From positions 1 to 44,602 of IMG/VR virus record IMGVR_UViG_3300042922_000861: 44,602 nt of DNA; one strand, given 5' to 3'. Numbering within the stretch: position 1 is the stretch's first letter; the number at the start of each line of letters is the position of its first letter. A program made the position numbers and the translations under genes. The stretch is from a virus. Positions 31,222 to 40,201 of the stretch are shown piece by piece. The notes under the pieces were generated by a model. It was not told the origin of the DNA. It did not search any database and saw only the letters and a list, made by a program, of their open reading frames with translations.

Positions 31222-31626
31222 GTGAGTTCATTAAAAGCATTTCTTAATCCGATCCAGACGGAAAACAAAGAGGTAGTTGTATCTAATCGCTTTGTCGAAG
31301 ATGGAAAGCCGATACCATTTGTAATCAGGCCGATTACCCAGGAAGAAAACAAGCTTCTGATCAAGAAGTTTACAAAGAAGAATGACAAAAAGGGGACGGA
31401 AAGTTTTGACCGGCCGGAGTATGTTTCTGCCATGACTGCCGCCGCAGTAGTGTTCCCTGATTTGACTAATTCGGAGCTGCAAAAGGCTTACGGAGTACTG
31501 GGCGAATCCTCGCTGCTCCAAAAGATGCTTTATGTTGGTGAGTATGCTGAATTATCCATGGCAGTACAGGAGATATCGGGACTGGATGCAGATATCAATG
31601 AGGATATCGAAGAGGCAAAAAACTAA
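31222..31626 (+). CDS. Tail assembly chaperone, upstream frame (XkdN family)
   Basis: This 134-aa protein fits XkdN: SSLKAFLNPIQTENKEVVVSNRF and FVIRPITQEENKLLIKK. It starts at GTG behind AAAGGAGG. The last sense codons lie on the slippery heptamer A-AAA-AAC (31617-31623) directly before TAA, so a fraction of ribosomes should continue in the -1 frame into the next segment, giving a 198-aa fusion like lambda G-GT. Confidence 0.92.
   Translation: MSSLKAFLNPIQTENKEVVVSNRFVEDGKPIPFVIRPITQEENKLLIKKFTKKNDKKGTESFDRPEYVSAMTAAAVVFPDLTNSELQKAYGVLGESSLLQKMLYVGEYAELSMAVQEISGLDADINEDIEEAKN
31617..31623 (+). promoter_or_regulatory. -1 ribosomal frameshift site A-AAA-AAC
   Basis: The heptamer is in the correct phase (gcA AAA AAC taa). 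After slippage reading continues CTA ATA TTG CAA GGT in the frame of the following segment without a stop. Confidence 0.85.
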
Positions 31627-31817
31627 TATTGCAAGGTGATCCGGAAGCTACATTGTGTCACTTTGCACTTCAAAAACTCCACTTAAGAGCTGGTGTAATT
31701 ATGGGAGTATGCTCAGCTAATGATCCTATGGATAGCAAGGAAAGGGCATTCACCTATGGCAGCATCCAGTTGCGAGTAGAGGATGAAAAGAAACATCTTC
31801 CGAAGGGAGGTAGATAA
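31623..31817 (+). CDS. Tail assembly chaperone, downstream -1 frame extension
   Basis: This segment encodes about 64 residues (LQGDPEATLCHFALQKLHLRAG...) made by -1 frameshifting from the XkdN-like gene. A TTG at 31629 exists but has no ribosome site. The extension is in the place of lambda T and would help load the tape measure during tail assembly. Its stop is three bases before the tape-measure gene. Confidence 0.82.
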   Translation, partial: LILQGDPEATLCHFALQKLHLRAGVIMGVCSANDPMDSKERAFTYGSIQLRVEDEKKHLPKGGR

Positions 31818-31820
31818 TTA

Positions 31821-33764
31821 ATGCCAACATTAAATGCAACATTCAGGTTGTTCAATGGATATTCAAGCACCGCAGATAAGATTATCAGTAAAACCGATCA
31901 GGCAACCAATAAGATACTCAATGCCAGTGGTGCCACTGATAAATTTAATCGAAAGCTTGAAGCAACCGGCATGAGCGCAGGGAAGGCAAGTAGCGGACTT
32001 GGTAAGTTTATATCAGCGGCTGCTTTATATATGGGCACACTAAAAGGTATGGAGATATCCGACACATACACCAATACATATGCAAGATTAGGATTGATCA
32101 CGGATAGTCAAAAAGAACAGCTTGAATTACAGAAGCAGATTTTTGCATCAGCTGATAGAGCTAAGGGTTCTTATGGTGCCATGGCCGGAGCGATATCAAA
32201 GATGGGTATAACGGCTGGCGAAGCATTCGGATCCAATAGCGAGTTGGTAGCCTTCACCGAACTAATCCAGAAGGGATTTAAAGTCGGAGGAGCCAGTACA
32301 ACAGAACAATCCTCTGCTATGCTACAGTTAACACAGGCTATGGGCGCCGGTAAGCTCCAAGGTGATGAATTCCGCTCGATCATGGAGAATGCCCCGATGA
32401 TAGCCGATGCAATTGCAAAATATACCGGTAAGTCCAAGGGCGAGCTAAAGAAGCTGTCAGCCGATGGAGCCATTACCTCCGACATAATCAAAAACGCCAT
32501 GTTTATGGCTGCTGATGATATTAATGATAAATTCGCAGATATGCCTTACACCTTTGCAGATATCTGGAACAAGGTTAAAAATGGTGGAACAAAAGCCTTC
32601 GGGTCTTTGATTACTAGAATTAATAAAATGGTCAATTCAGAGAAATTCGATAAATTCATTGACAATGTTGTCGGGGGATTAAATATTGCAGCCGGTGCAG
32701 CCGATAAGGCCTTGGATGGCATGATCGGCATATATGACTATGTAAGCTCTAACTGGTCGAGGATAACGCCTATCATTGAAGGAGTTACAGTTGCATGGCT
32801 AGCTTATAAAGCTGCCTTATTGCTCGTAAACGCAGCACAGTGGGCGGTGAATTTCGCGGCCATGCTTAATCCGATCAGCTTGTCCATAATGCTCGTAGCT
32901 GTTCTGGCCGGAGCGTTCGTTCTGCTGTGGGAAAGAAGTGAACGGTTTAGAAAGGTTTATGCTGTCATGTGGAAGTCAAGCGCCATGGTAACTGCGAACG
33001 GATATAACGCTTTCGCAATGTTTTTCAACCTTTTCGCAGTAATGTGGAACAAATCAATCGATGTGTTTAAATTATTTACAGCTGCCCTAAAAATCGGAAT
33101 GATTGCCGGAGTACGGATTACCGAAGGAGCTATCTCAGGAATGATTGATCTGTTTTCGTTTTTGACCGATGCCATAGGCCTTGCTATAAAAGCATATAAT
33201 TTGCTTGCAAAAGCAACTGGTGGAAAGACAATCGACTTCGATGTCAATGCTACGAATATCAAAAAGGCAATCGGTTACATATCGGACAAAGCAGTCGGAA
33301 CAATAAACGGTGCATACAGTGGTGTTGACGGTGCTTTTAATAATGCAAAAATAGATACATTGATAAAGCCAATAGATACCGATAAGGCTTTCAAAGTGGT
33401 AGATGCCCTTGGAGATAAGATGGAAGATTTTACTGTATCCGGATGGTTAAAGGGGTTGTTTAGCGAAGCCAAAGGCGCTCTGGACGGGTTGCTTCCGGAT
33501 GGTGACGATGGAAGCCCTACAGTGGTTGAAGGCCTTGGTAATGGCGGAGCAATAAAAGTTGATATGTCAGACGAAGACCTGCAGTATCTTAGGGATATTG
33601 CTGAAAGAGAATATATTAATAAGTTTTCCTCTGCGACATTGGCGCCGAATGTATCTTTTACGTTTGGAGATATTCATGAAGAAGCCGATGTCGATAAGGT
33701 TCGAGGAAGATTAGAAATGATGATGCGTGAAGAGATCGCAATGGTTGCGGAGGGGGTATACTAA
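31821..33764 (+). CDS. Tail tape measure protein
   Basis: This 647-aa protein has the tape-measure domain (about 60-250; GAMAGAISKMGITAGEAFG, LQGDEFRSIMENAPMIADAIAKYTG), then hydrophobic membrane-active segments (WLAYKAALLLVNAAQWAVNF, ISLSIMLVAVLAGAFVLLW). Its length predicts a tail of roughly 100 nm by the usual 0.15 nm per residue. GGAGGT precedes ATG. Confidence 0.95.
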   Translation: MPTLNATFRLFNGYSSTADKIISKTDQATNKILNASGATDKFNRKLEATGMSAGKASSGLGKFISAAALYMGTLKGMEISDTYTNTYARLGLITDSQKEQLELQKQIFASADRAKGSYGAMAGAISKMGITAGEAFGSNSELVAFTELIQKGFKVGGASTTEQSSAMLQLTQAMGAGKLQGDEFRSIMENAPMIADAIAKYTGKSKGELKKLSADGAITSDIIKNAMFMAADDINDKFADMPYTFADIWNKVKNGGTKAFGSLITRINKMVNSEKFDKFIDNVVGGLNIAAGAADKALDGMIGIYDYVSSNWSRITPIIEGVTVAWLAYKAALLLVNAAQWAVNFAAMLNPISLSIMLVAVLAGAFVLLWERSERFRKVYAVMWKSSAMVTANGYNAFAMFFNLFAVMWNKSIDVFKLFTAALKIGMIAGVRITEGAISGMIDLFSFLTDAIGLAIKAYNLLAKATGGKTIDFDVNATNIKKAIGYISDKAVGTINGAYSGVDGAFNNAKIDTLIKPIDTDKAFKVVDALGDKMEDFTVSGWLKGLFSEAKGALDGLLPDGDDGSPTVVEGLGNGGAIKVDMSDEDLQYLRDIAEREYINKFSSATLAPNVSFTFGDIHEEADVDKVRGRLEMMMREEIAMVAEGVY

Positions 33765-34561
33765 TGAGCAGTTATGAAATGTTTTTTGAAATGGGCGGCA
33801 TGGTATATCAACTCCCTGTGAATCCGGAGCAGTTGGAAAAGGAATCCGTGCAGGCTATTTCAAAGTACGAGATTCTAAAGCTTGGCCAGATTGCAATTCC
33901 TACACACATGGAGCTTGCTGAGTATACTTTTGAAGCCGAGTTTCCTCATGAAGCTCAGCACTATGTTGAGACTGCGGGCGAATTCAAAGACGCGGATTTT
34001 TATCTTGCTCTGTTCGCTGAATGGAGAAGCAAGCTTGTGCCGGTGCGATTCATAGCAACAAATGGAATAGGCAATGATATCAACACCCTGGTACTGATCG
34101 AGACCATCGGGGAGGTTGAGAGAGCTGGAGAAGAGGGAGATAAATACGTCAGCTTCAAATTGTTAGAGTATCGGGAATTTGGTAAAAAGTCGATGGTTGT
34201 GGAAGAGATTGTGTCGTTTTCAACCGGGACAACTAAAGCTAAAAAGAAAAAGGCTGCCAAGGAAACAATCTATCCTAAGAGCAATGGGTACCATGTTGTA
34301 GTATCCGGAGATTCTCTATGGTCAATTGCTAAGAAATATTACGGCGATGGCAGCAAGAACAATATAATCTTTAATGCCAATAAGGATAAGATTAAGATGC
34401 CGGCGCTAATCAGTATCGGGTGGAAGCTCAGGATCCCTACTAAGGATGAATTTTCGAAGTACTCAGCACCATTACCCAAGACCATTAAGGTCGAGCCGGT
34501 AACCAAAAAGTTTATTCTTCCCGGTGAGAAGATTGTTGCAGGTTTCGGAGCGGGGTGGTGA
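33764..34561 (+). CDS. LysM baseplate protein (XkdP family)
   Basis: This 265-aa protein has an N-terminal tail domain (VYQLPVNPEQLEKESVQAIS) and a C-terminal LysM (YHVVVSGDSLWSIAKKYYGD...GWKLRIP, about 175-226) that binds peptidoglycan. It overlaps the tape-measure gene by one base. It is part of the baseplate hub. Confidence 0.93.
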   Translation: MSSYEMFFEMGGMVYQLPVNPEQLEKESVQAISKYEILKLGQIAIPTHMELAEYTFEAEFPHEAQHYVETAGEFKDADFYLALFAEWRSKLVPVRFIATNGIGNDINTLVLIETIGEVERAGEEGDKYVSFKLLEYREFGKKSMVVEEIVSFSTGTTKAKKKKAAKETIYPKSNGYHVVVSGDSLWSIAKKYYGDGSKNNIIFNANKDKIKMPALISIGWKLRIPTKDEFSKYSAPLPKTIKVEPVTKKFILPGEKIVAGFGAGW

Positions 34562-35502
34562 TGGCGATAGAATTCTTGATTGAGACTGACGCAGAGGTTT
34601 ATGAGATTAGCGAGCTCGTGAAGTCTGTATCGTTTACAGATAAATTAAATGACGGATGTAGTAAGTTTGAGTTTTCCTTTGTTGACGATGACCTGAACAT
34701 CGCCAACGGTAATGCGGTACGATTTATTTATGACGATATCAAGTACTTCGGCAAAGTATATAAACACGGTCAAAATAAAAAGAAAGAGAAAACCGCTACA
34801 AGTTACGATCAACTCAGACACGCCAAAGCAAAAGATACCATTGTTTGCAAGAACGATACTGTAACAACGCTGGCCGGGAAAATGTGCAATTATTTCGGAC
34901 TTAAAAAAGGAATACTGACCGATACCGGGTTCAAGCTTCCTGTCTCGGTCCAAGATGATAAAACTTGGTTGGATATAATCTATTCCGGAATAGGTGATAC
35001 ACTCACCAACAAGGGAAAATGGTATGCGCTTCGAGATGAATACGGAAGTATAGCACTTAGAGACATTGAAGATTTAAAATTGGACCTGGTACTTGGCGAT
35101 GAAAGCCTTTGTTATGACTATGAGTACGAAAAATCAATAGACGAAAATTTTTACAATGTCGTGAAGCTTGTCAGTGACAACGAGTCAACCAGCAAGAGAG
35201 ATACTTACATCGTCAAGGATGGTAAATCTATATCAAAATATGGCATACTGCAGTATTTTGAAGTACTCGATAAAAACGGCAATCCGTCTCAGATAAAGGC
35301 GAAAGCAGATATACTCCTGAGTCTTTATAATCGAGAGGTTGAATCGTTATCATTGGAATGTCTGGGCGATACCAGAGTGCGAGCCGGTAACAGTTTTTAT
35401 GCAAGCATTGTGGATATCGATATAAACAAAAGATTGATTGTCCGATCGGTAACTCACAACTTTTTACCAATACACACCATGAGTTTGGAGGTCGCAATAT
35501 GA
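34561..35502 (+). CDS. Baseplate hub protein (XkdQ/YqbQ family)
   Basis: This 313-aa hub protein is of the gpD/gp27-like fold (VSFTDKLNDGCSKFEFSFVD, NGNAVRFIYDD, TVTTLAGKMCNYFGL). ATG 34561 overlaps the previous stop (TGATG); in-frame GTGs at 34555 and 34558 are possible starts. The C-terminal RVRAGNSFYASIVDID is typical. Confidence 0.92.
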   Translation: MAIEFLIETDAEVYEISELVKSVSFTDKLNDGCSKFEFSFVDDDLNIANGNAVRFIYDDIKYFGKVYKHGQNKKKEKTATSYDQLRHAKAKDTIVCKNDTVTTLAGKMCNYFGLKKGILTDTGFKLPVSVQDDKTWLDIIYSGIGDTLTNKGKWYALRDEYGSIALRDIEDLKLDLVLGDESLCYDYEYEKSIDENFYNVVKLVSDNESTSKRDTYIVKDGKSISKYGILQYFEVLDKNGNPSQIKAKADILLSLYNREVESLSLECLGDTRVRAGNSFYASIVDIDINKRLIVRSVTHNFLPIHTMSLEVAI

Positions 35503-35732
35503 TAAATGAGATCAAAGTTATAGTACAAAATTATCTAAATAATGCAAAGCTCTGCGGTCTCATGATTGGTACGGTGACGGATGATGGTATCCGAATAAGT
35601 GATAAATTAGTGCTACCAAATGAGCTTATTGTGGGCAATCTCAGAAGCACCGCTTCGGTAGGACAAAAGGTCCGTCTCCTCCGTAATCATGGCGGTCAAC
35701 AATTCTATATCTTGGAGGTGATTAGCGAATGA
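35499..35732 (+). CDS. Baseplate protein, XkdR type (DUF2577)
   Basis: This 77-aa protein has a DUF2577-like OB core (LCGLMIGTVTDDGIRISDKLVL, KVRLLRNHGGQQFYILEVI). It is shorter than many family members. It is linked by 4-base overlaps to XkdQ and XkdS. Confidence 0.85.
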   Translation: MINEIKVIVQNYLNNAKLCGLMIGTVTDDGIRISDKLVLPNELIVGNLRSTASVGQKVRLLRNHGGQQFYILEVISE

Positions 35733-36112
35733 TACTGACAACAGATTTAACCGTCACAGAAGACGCAGAAACCACTCGGACGTACAAATTGACCGCTGAT
35801 AGGATACAAGGGTTTACGGACGAATTAGGAGCTTTGCAGCAGGCTATATATAAGGTGCTAAGTACTGAGAAGTATGAGTATCCGATATATAGCTTTTCTT
35901 ATGGGATTGAATTGGAAAGCCTTATCGGAAAAGAGCGCACTTATGTGCAGATTGAATCGAAAAGACGAATAAGAGAGTGCTTGATCCAGGATGAAAGAAT
36001 CACTGGAATAGATAATTTTGTTTATACCGTAACCGGTGACGAAATGACTTGTACGTTCGATGTCACAAGCATTTACGGAAATCTCACAATTACAAAGGAG
36101 GTGAAAGTCTAA
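35729..36112 (+). CDS. Baseplate wedge protein, XkdS type (DUF2634)
   Basis: This 127-aa protein is of the gp25-like DUF2634 family (LTADRIQGFTDELGALQQAI, YEYPIYSFSYGIELESLIGK). It belongs to the baseplate wedge. GGAGGTG is in the end of XkdR; one-base overlap with the next gene. Confidence 0.9.
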   Translation: MILTTDLTVTEDAETTRTYKLTADRIQGFTDELGALQQAIYKVLSTEKYEYPIYSFSYGIELESLIGKERTYVQIESKRRIRECLIQDERITGIDNFVYTVTGDEMTCTFDVTSIYGNLTITKEVKV

Positions 36113-37131
36113 TGTGGGAAGCAATGACTTATGAAAACATTTTAGCCGATATGCTCAGCAGAGTAACTTCTGACGTGGATAAACGGGAAGGTTCAGTAAT
36201 TCATGATGCACTTGCACCCTGTGCACTCCAATTAGCTCAGACTTATTTCAATTTGGATAATTTCGTTGACTTAGTATCAGGTGATACTGCGATTGGAGAA
36301 TATCTTGATCGGGTTGTAGCAGACTACGGAATTACCCGAAAGCCTGCTACATATGCAGTGAGAAAAGTTACAACCTCAGGAGCAGTCGATATCGGCACCA
36401 GATGGGGGTTAAATGATACGGTCTATACAATAACCGTCTTACTATCCGCGAATACCTACAGCGCCACATGTGAGCAGTTGGGCGATATCGGAAATCAATA
36501 CAGTGGAGCACTCGAGAATATTGACAACGTATCCGGGATAACTGCCACGATTACAGATATCATTACTTCAGGGGAAGACATCGAAACGGATGATAACCTC
36601 AGATTAAGATTTTATACCCAGATACGAACCTCGGGAACAAGTGGTAATGTTTACGATTATCGGAATTGGGCGTTAGAAGTTCCCGGCTGTGGTGACGCAA
36701 AAGTATTCCCTCTTTGGGATGGACCCGGAACTGTAAAAGTTTTGGTGGTTGATGAGAATATGACCATTGACGAAGCGCTTCCGGCAACCGTAGCTGCCTA
36801 CATTGAAACGGTCCGCCCGATCAGTGCCATAGTGACCGTAGATAGTCCCACCAGCTTAACGATAAATGTAACCGCCAATATAGTACTTGATGGTACCCAA
36901 ACGTTGGAAGACGTACAGACAGCTATTATCGAAAGATTAACAACCTATTTGATAGATACCGTTTTTGAACTGTACAGTGTTAGTTATGCTAAAGTTGGAA
37001 GTCTATTATTAGCTACTGCAGGCGTTGAGGATTACAATACGTTACTCATTAACACCGGCCATGCAAATATAACTATTGCAGACGTTGAAATGCCGATCGT
37101 GGGAATAGTTATATTGACGGAGGTGGCGTAG
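36112..37131 (+). CDS. Baseplate J protein (XkdT family)
   Basis: This 339-aa protein matches baseplate J: REGSVIHDALAPCALQLAQ, ETDDNLRLRFYTQIRTSGTSGNVYDY and VPGCGDAKVFPLWDGPGTV. AAAGGAGGTG sets ATG 36112; the open frame to 36049 overlaps XkdS and is not used. Confidence 0.95.
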   Translation: MWEAMTYENILADMLSRVTSDVDKREGSVIHDALAPCALQLAQTYFNLDNFVDLVSGDTAIGEYLDRVVADYGITRKPATYAVRKVTTSGAVDIGTRWGLNDTVYTITVLLSANTYSATCEQLGDIGNQYSGALENIDNVSGITATITDIITSGEDIETDDNLRLRFYTQIRTSGTSGNVYDYRNWALEVPGCGDAKVFPLWDGPGTVKVLVVDENMTIDEALPATVAAYIETVRPISAIVTVDSPTSLTINVTANIVLDGTQTLEDVQTAIIERLTTYLIDTVFELYSVSYAKVGSLLLATAGVEDYNTLLINTGHANITIADVEMPIVGIVILTEVA

Positions 37132-37659
37132 TTGAATTTAATGACGTTATTACCCCCGGTATATGATGGCAACACCACAATGCAGAAACTGCAAAGCATA
37201 TTGTCTGCAGATATAAATACTCTAGCTAATAAATTTGATGAGACGATAGATCAATGTTTTGTTAGTACGGCTGCAAGCTTATTAAGTCGATACGAAAAGA
37301 TTTATGGACTGCAGGTTGACGTAATTAAATCAGATGAATTCCGGAGAGAGCGCATCAAGGCGAAAATAAGAGGTATTGGAACCGTTACAAAGCAGATGAT
37401 TATAGATACTGCAAGGTCTTTTTCAAATGGTGAGGCTGAGGTTTTAGAGGACTCTTCGAATAACTGTTTCGTTATTAAGTTTATTGGGACTATGGGGATT
37501 CCGGCTAACATGGATGATCTGGTTTTAACCATTGAGGAAATAAAGCCAGCTCACCTGAGCTATACCTTCGAGTATACATATCGGCGGTGGGGTGAGGTAT
37601 CTTCCTACTTGTGGGGAGATGCAGACGATAAAACCTGGTACCAATTATCGACAGAATAG
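37132..37659 (+). CDS. Baseplate/tail protein, XkdU/YmfQ type (DUF2313)
   Basis: This 175-aa protein is of the DUF2313 family (LMTLLPPVYDGNTTMQKLQ, SLLSRYEKIYGLQVD, RRERIKAKIRGIGTVTKQMI). It joins the baseplate to the fibres. GGAGGTGG is placed for TTG 37132; ATG 37141 is an alternative. Confidence 0.92.
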   Translation: MNLMTLLPPVYDGNTTMQKLQSILSADINTLANKFDETIDQCFVSTAASLLSRYEKIYGLQVDVIKSDEFRRERIKAKIRGIGTVTKQMIIDTARSFSNGEAEVLEDSSNNCFVIKFIGTMGIPANMDDLVLTIEEIKPAHLSYTFEYTYRRWGEVSSYLWGDADDKTWYQLSTE

Positions 37660-37672
37660 GAGATGAGAATAG

Positions 37673-39109
37673 ATGAAATATACGTCAAACTTCGGCTTAA
37701 AGAAACCGGAGCCATTAATCGATAATGTCAGCCCGGATCCACTTAATGATAATTCAGATATCATAGATGCTGGTCTTACGGTTTACTTAGGGGTCACTTC
37801 TGGATCAGGCAATACCTACGCTATTTCTTCAGATAAAATTATATCCCTGAATGCAGGTCTTGGGGTATGCGTTAAGTTTCACGCGGCTTCGACAGCAGCA
37901 AGTACTTTGAATATAAACGGATTGGGTGCCAAGGCAATAAAAAAGCCTGGTGGAACGGATGTGACTAACCTAAAGGAAGGCTTGTATACACTGAGGTATG
38001 ATGGGACAAATTTTATTTTACAGGGTGAGGGAGCTTCTGGCGATGCCACTGCATCTGACCTCCTCCTGGGTAAGAAAGCAACTACAGATGTAGGGGAGAT
38101 AACCGGCACCATGCCTGATAATGGACCGGATATTGCCGATGTCATAGAACTTAACACTCAAAATCAAGAGTATTCAATACCTATAGGTAAACATTCAGGG
38201 CTAAGGAAAATTAAAGCAGTTATTACGGGATTGGTAGCAAGTGTTATCAAAGCCGGTATTACAGTTGGTGGAGTCCTTGGTACATTCACAAGCGATGCAA
38301 CCGCCGTAGATGCTAATGTACTAGCTACTAAGACGTACTACAGAAATGGTGTAAAGGGTACTGGGAGTATGGTTAACCATGGTTCAGGTTCAGTCGCAGG
38401 GACAGGGGTGTCTGGTGTAGCAGGTAGGGTGTCTATTGTTCCTCCACAGGGTTATCATACTGGTGTGGGTTGGGCGTATGCAGATGACCCAGACTTCATA
38501 GCAAGTAATTTCCTAAATACAGCTAACGTGTTTGGATTGCAAGGTGGTATTCAGATAGTTAACGCTGACATAGGCGACCAAGTTGCTGCAAGAACTGATA
38601 TTGGCGCCTTTGCATCTGGAGGCTATTCTTACACAGGAGTATGGCCATATCGACTTATTGGCGCTGCGAATTGGGTTAGATGTGCTCAGCCTGATATACT
38701 TCCTCAGAACATATTGACGGGTAAGACTATATACGGTCAAGCAGGCACAATACCCAGAGTGGTAACAGGGCAAGCATATGCTTCAAACGGTATAGGCGGT
38801 GATAGTGTGGTTACATCTGCCGGCGATGCGAAAAATCGTCTTGCACATGCGTATATTAATATACCTGCTCTACCCTTTAGACCAAAGATGATAGAAGCAC
38901 ATTGGGTAGATAATTGGTATGAAAGAACTGTCTATATAGAAAACCCAACTACCCCAGGGCGACAATGTATATGGTTGGGTAACGGAGGTAATTTTAACAC
39001 TCAAGATTTTGATGCTGGATGTGGAGTATACATTCAGTCAGCCGGCTCTAAAATCCCGGTGACACTTCCATATACAGATAAATTGTATACATGGAAAGCA
39101 TATGAATAA
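37673..39109 (+). CDS. Tail fibre / receptor-binding protein
   Basis: This 478-aa protein begins with the fibre-type attachment segment (NFGLKKPEPLIDNVSPDPLN), a carbohydrate-fibre beta module (about 40-120), two copies of the repeated LLxGKKAxxxxGEITGTMPDNG-like unit (125-148; variant at 218-232) and a distinct glycine-rich C-terminal domain (VVTSAGDAKNRLAHAYI...) probably involved in receptor binding. It follows the baseplate genes. No hypervariable template repeat is nearby. Confidence 0.88.
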   Translation: MKYTSNFGLKKPEPLIDNVSPDPLNDNSDIIDAGLTVYLGVTSGSGNTYAISSDKIISLNAGLGVCVKFHAASTAASTLNINGLGAKAIKKPGGTDVTNLKEGLYTLRYDGTNFILQGEGASGDATASDLLLGKKATTDVGEITGTMPDNGPDIADVIELNTQNQEYSIPIGKHSGLRKIKAVITGLVASVIKAGITVGGVLGTFTSDATAVDANVLATKTYYRNGVKGTGSMVNHGSGSVAGTGVSGVAGRVSIVPPQGYHTGVGWAYADDPDFIASNFLNTANVFGLQGGIQIVNADIGDQVAARTDIGAFASGGYSYTGVWPYRLIGAANWVRCAQPDILPQNILTGKTIYGQAGTIPRVVTGQAYASNGIGGDSVVTSAGDAKNRLAHAYINIPALPFRPKMIEAHWVDNWYERTVYIENPTTPGRQCIWLGNGGNFNTQDFDAGCGVYIQSAGSKIPVTLPYTDKLYTWKAYE

Positions 39110-39123
39110 GAAAGGAGATATAA

Positions 39124-39369
39124 ATGGGAGACACAATAGCTATTTATGATACAACTGGCTCAGTAATTTCTTGTGTTACTGGAAGTGCCAGAGAACCTAT
39201 TGGTGTTCCTTTTCAATGGATCACAATACCAACTGGTAAATACCTAGTTAGTATGGATGTAACAGTTACACCTAACGTACCTATCTTCGGAGAAGCACCT
39301 AAGTCAGCGGAACTGACGAGATTGGAGTTACTTGAAGTTGCTTTCAACGAACTGATATTTACACTATAG
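39124..39369 (+). CDS. Small fibre-associated protein (81 aa)
   Basis: This 81-aa beta-rich protein (IAIYDTTGSVISCVTGSAREP) ends with a helical RLELLEVAFNELIF segment. AAAGGAG is upstream. Position between the fibre and XkdX-type genes suggests a fibre partner or chaperone. No family is recognised. Confidence 0.62.
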   Translation: MGDTIAIYDTTGSVISCVTGSAREPIGVPFQWITIPTGKYLVSMDVTVTPNVPIFGEAPKSAELTRLELLEVAFNELIFTL

Positions 39370-39391
39370 AACTAAGAGAGGAGGAGACACT

Positions 39392-39529
39392 ATGGTAGCA
39401 TATCTAGTAAATCAGATCGTACTTGGCAAGCTGAAATATTTAGAAGTAGTGACAGCAAAACCACAGTACAAAGCAGGGATTGATGCTTACATCGAAGAAA
39501 AAGGTCTAGTTATTGACAAAACAATTTAA
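39392..39529 (+). CDS. XkdX-like small tail protein (45 aa)
   Basis: This frame with GAGGAGG upstream encodes 45 residues (VNQIVLGKLKYLEVVTAKP, YKAGIDAYIEEKGL). Size, position before the holin and the YxxxIDxYI pattern fit the XkdX-type proteins of PBSX-like phages. Confidence 0.7.
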   Translation: MVAYLVNQIVLGKLKYLEVVTAKPQYKAGIDAYIEEKGLVIDKTI

Positions 39530-39532
39530 TTA

Positions 39533-39590
39533 CATAACAAAAACCACTCATATGACGATTATATGATGTCACAAAAGCGGTTTTGTTATG
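39533..39590 (+). terminator. Long inverted repeat after the tail operon
   Basis: CATAACAAAAACC (39533-39545) pairs with GGTTTTGTTATG (39579-39590), one bulge, and an inner CATAT...ATATG can pair too. It lacks a T-run on the plus strand (an A-run follows), so it may act as an RNA-stabilising or processing element rather than a simple terminator. Confidence 0.5.
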
Positions 39591-39649
39591 AAAAAACTGG
39601 GGGATGTCTACTTATGACACAGGAAGCGTATAACAAATATCAAATTAAT

Positions 39650-39681
39650 AGAGCCAAGGGGTTACTCCTAAGGCTCTTTTG
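39650..39681 (+). terminator. Terminator before the lysis genes
   Basis: AGAGCC (39650-39655) pairs with GGCTCT (39672-39677), followed by TTTG. It separates tail genes from the holin. Confidence 0.65.
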
Positions 39682-39712
39682 TTATAAAAAATATTAGAAA
39701 GAAGGTAAAGGA

Positions 39713-40201
39713 ATGGAGAAAGTATCAAAAAGCATAAACGGAATAGGTGGGTTGTTCATAGGTATTATGACAGGTATATTTGGACAGTTCTGGTTTCTAT
39801 TTGCGTTCTATTTGGCGCTCAATATAAGTGATTGGTTAACAGGTTGGGCAAAGGCAAAAAAGAAGAATGAGGGTAGTTCCGCCATTGGCATCAAGGGAAT
39901 AATCAAAAAGACTGGCTACTGGGCTATTATAGCTATAGCCTTTGGGTGTTCCTTTGTGTTTGTAAAGCTCGGAGAGATTCTCAGCATCAACCTTGGTTTT
40001 ATGATATGGATGGGATGGTTTACGCTTGCTACTTTAATTGTGAATGAACTAGTAAGCAACTTAGAAAATTTAACCCAACTTGGCTACAAAGTGCCTTATG
40101 TGTTAATTAAGGGTCTCAAGGTATCTGGTGATTTTATAGACAACGCGGTAAGAAAGTTGCTAGATAAAAAGGTGGGAAGTGTAGGTGAAGTGGATGAGTA
40201 G
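39713..40201 (+). CDS. Holin (phage_holin_4 / TcdE-type)
   Basis: This 162-aa membrane protein has three or four hydrophobic segments (GGLFIGIMTGIFGQFWFLFAF, YWAIIAIAFGCSFVFV, LGFMIWMGWFTLATLIV), a basic loop (WAKAKKKNEGSSAIGIKGI) typical of the family, and a charged tail. It makes pores that release the endolysin. AAGAAGGTAAAGG lies before ATG. Confidence 0.93.
   Translation: MEKVSKSINGIGGLFIGIMTGIFGQFWFLFAFYLALNISDWLTGWAKAKKKNEGSSAIGIKGIIKKTGYWAIIAIAFGCSFVFVKLGEILSINLGFMIWMGWFTLATLIVNELVSNLENLTQLGYKVPYVLIKGLKVSGDFIDNAVRKLLDKKVGSVGEVDE

Noticed and set aside
37673-39109. Diversity-generating retroelement target at the fibre gene
   Set aside because: No reverse transcriptase, accessory protein or template repeat is found near.
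39614-39697. 27-codon frame starting MTQEAYNKYQ
   Set aside because: Its second half lies within the terminator before the holin and the ribosome site is poor; it is more likely the remnant of a gene or chance.
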